Source of the DNA: CAIJXJ01 sp964445115 | GTDB taxonomy: Bacteria > Pseudomonadota > Gammaproteobacteria > Burkholderiales > Methylophilaceae | NCBI GenBank assembly: GCA_964445115.1 | Contig: CAYUJU010000003.1 | Coordinates: 1 to 64,000 of the forward strand | Length of the DNA: 64,000 nucleotides | Direction: 5' to 3' | Part shown: piece after piece, positions 63,847 through 64,000 of the stretch | How the letters are laid out: each line of letters opens with the position of its first letter | Numbering within the stretch: position 1 is the first letter of the stretch | Notes under the pieces: generated by a model | What the model saw: the letters and a program-made list of their open reading frames with translations, nothing else | Told to the model about the DNA's origin: nothing | Database searches by the model: none | Program-made: the position numbers and the translations under genes

Positions 63847-64000
63847 TCAGTCCTTGACGCCGGTCATGCGGACGCGGGAGTAGACCACCACTTGCCACAG
63901 CAGGATGCCGGTAACGCTGGGCAGGAAGTAGCTCCAGCCGGGCAGCGGGTCGCCAGCAAACAGCTTGAGAATCAGCAGCACACCCTGGTTCAGTACCAGC
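63847..64000 (-). CDS. mreD: rod shape-determining protein MreD (C-terminal part only)
   Basis: Only the last 50 codons lie in the window; the 5' end is beyond its right edge. The visible part has two hydrophobic segments (LVLNQGVLLILKLF and FLPSVTGILLWQVVVY) and ends with the short tail SRVRMTGVKD, consistent with the last helices of MreD. Position directly before mrdA and rodA supports the call. Confidence 0.82.
   Translation of the reverse strand, partial: LVLNQGVLLILKLFAGDPLPGWSYFLPSVTGILLWQVVVYSRVRMTGVKD

Overview
The window is a gene-dense stretch of bacterial chromosome around the replication origin, about 60% GC by eye. Gene order and protein character point to a betaproteobacterium, plausibly of the order Nitrosomonadales. 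Supporting signs are the rpmH-rnpA-yidD-yidC-mnmE block facing dnaA-dnaN-gyrB, aroQ-accB-accC-prmA followed by a DUF3426 zinc-ribbon protein, algZ/algR-hemC-hemD-hemX-hemY divergent from argH, a PP2C/Ser-Thr-kinase pair divergent from yicC, and chorismate lyase (ubiquinone pathway). Genus and species cannot be read from the sequence. I see no prophage, insertion sequence, CRISPR array, tRNA or rRNA, and no gap between genes longer than 300 bp.

Layout. 1-9.9 kb: origin region. Leftward genes are mnmE, yidC, yidD, rnpA and rpmH. Rightward genes are dnaA, dnaN, gyrB and an HU gene. DnaA boxes lie on both sides of dnaA, and there are parS-type palindromes at 133 and 7010. 10-16.1 kb: a leftward operon aroQ-accB-accC-prmA-DUF3426-cheZ-(broken EAL gene)-CZB. 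The DUF3426 gene is split by a 100-N assembly gap whose flanks are the same 55 bp, so the gap can be closed on paper. 16.2-20.4 kb: a TlpA-like thioredoxin, dsbD and cutA leftward; fxsA and a ferredoxin-type reductase rightward. 20.4-26.2 kb: leftward haem-biosynthesis/two-component operon, with argH divergent. 27.6-33.2 kb: leftward yigZ, a membrane protein, hemW, rdgB, rph, PP2C and kinase. 33.2-45.5 kb: rightward yicC, a lipoprotein, gmk, rpoZ, spoT, ridA, recG, ubiC, ubiA, rplM, rpsI, argC, DUF6776, bactofilin and erpA. 45.6-55.2 kb: an HDOD protein (leftward), metH, a diguanylate cyclase (leftward), then a secreted beta-carbonic anhydrase, mpl, a TonB-like protein and a [2Fe-2S] ferredoxin. 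55.2-64 kb: a leftward envelope/lipoate run mreD(partial)-mrdA-rodA-rlpA-dacC-D-amino-acid aminotransferase-DUF493-lipB-DUF3465-lipA-HIT.

The genes are mostly core functions: replication and segregation, fatty acid, haem, ubiquinone, lipoate, arginine and methionine synthesis, (p)ppGpp and c-di-GMP signalling, peptidoglycan recycling and rod-shape synthesis. Translational coupling (ATGA or TAATG overlaps) is common. I found no convincing undescribed multigene system. The points most worth a second look are the third parS-like site 24 kb from dnaA, the damaged EAL gene between an orphan cheZ and a free CZB protein, the removable assembly gap, a palindrome over the mnmE start codon, a Cys/His insert in MetH, and the palindrome on the rplM promoter.
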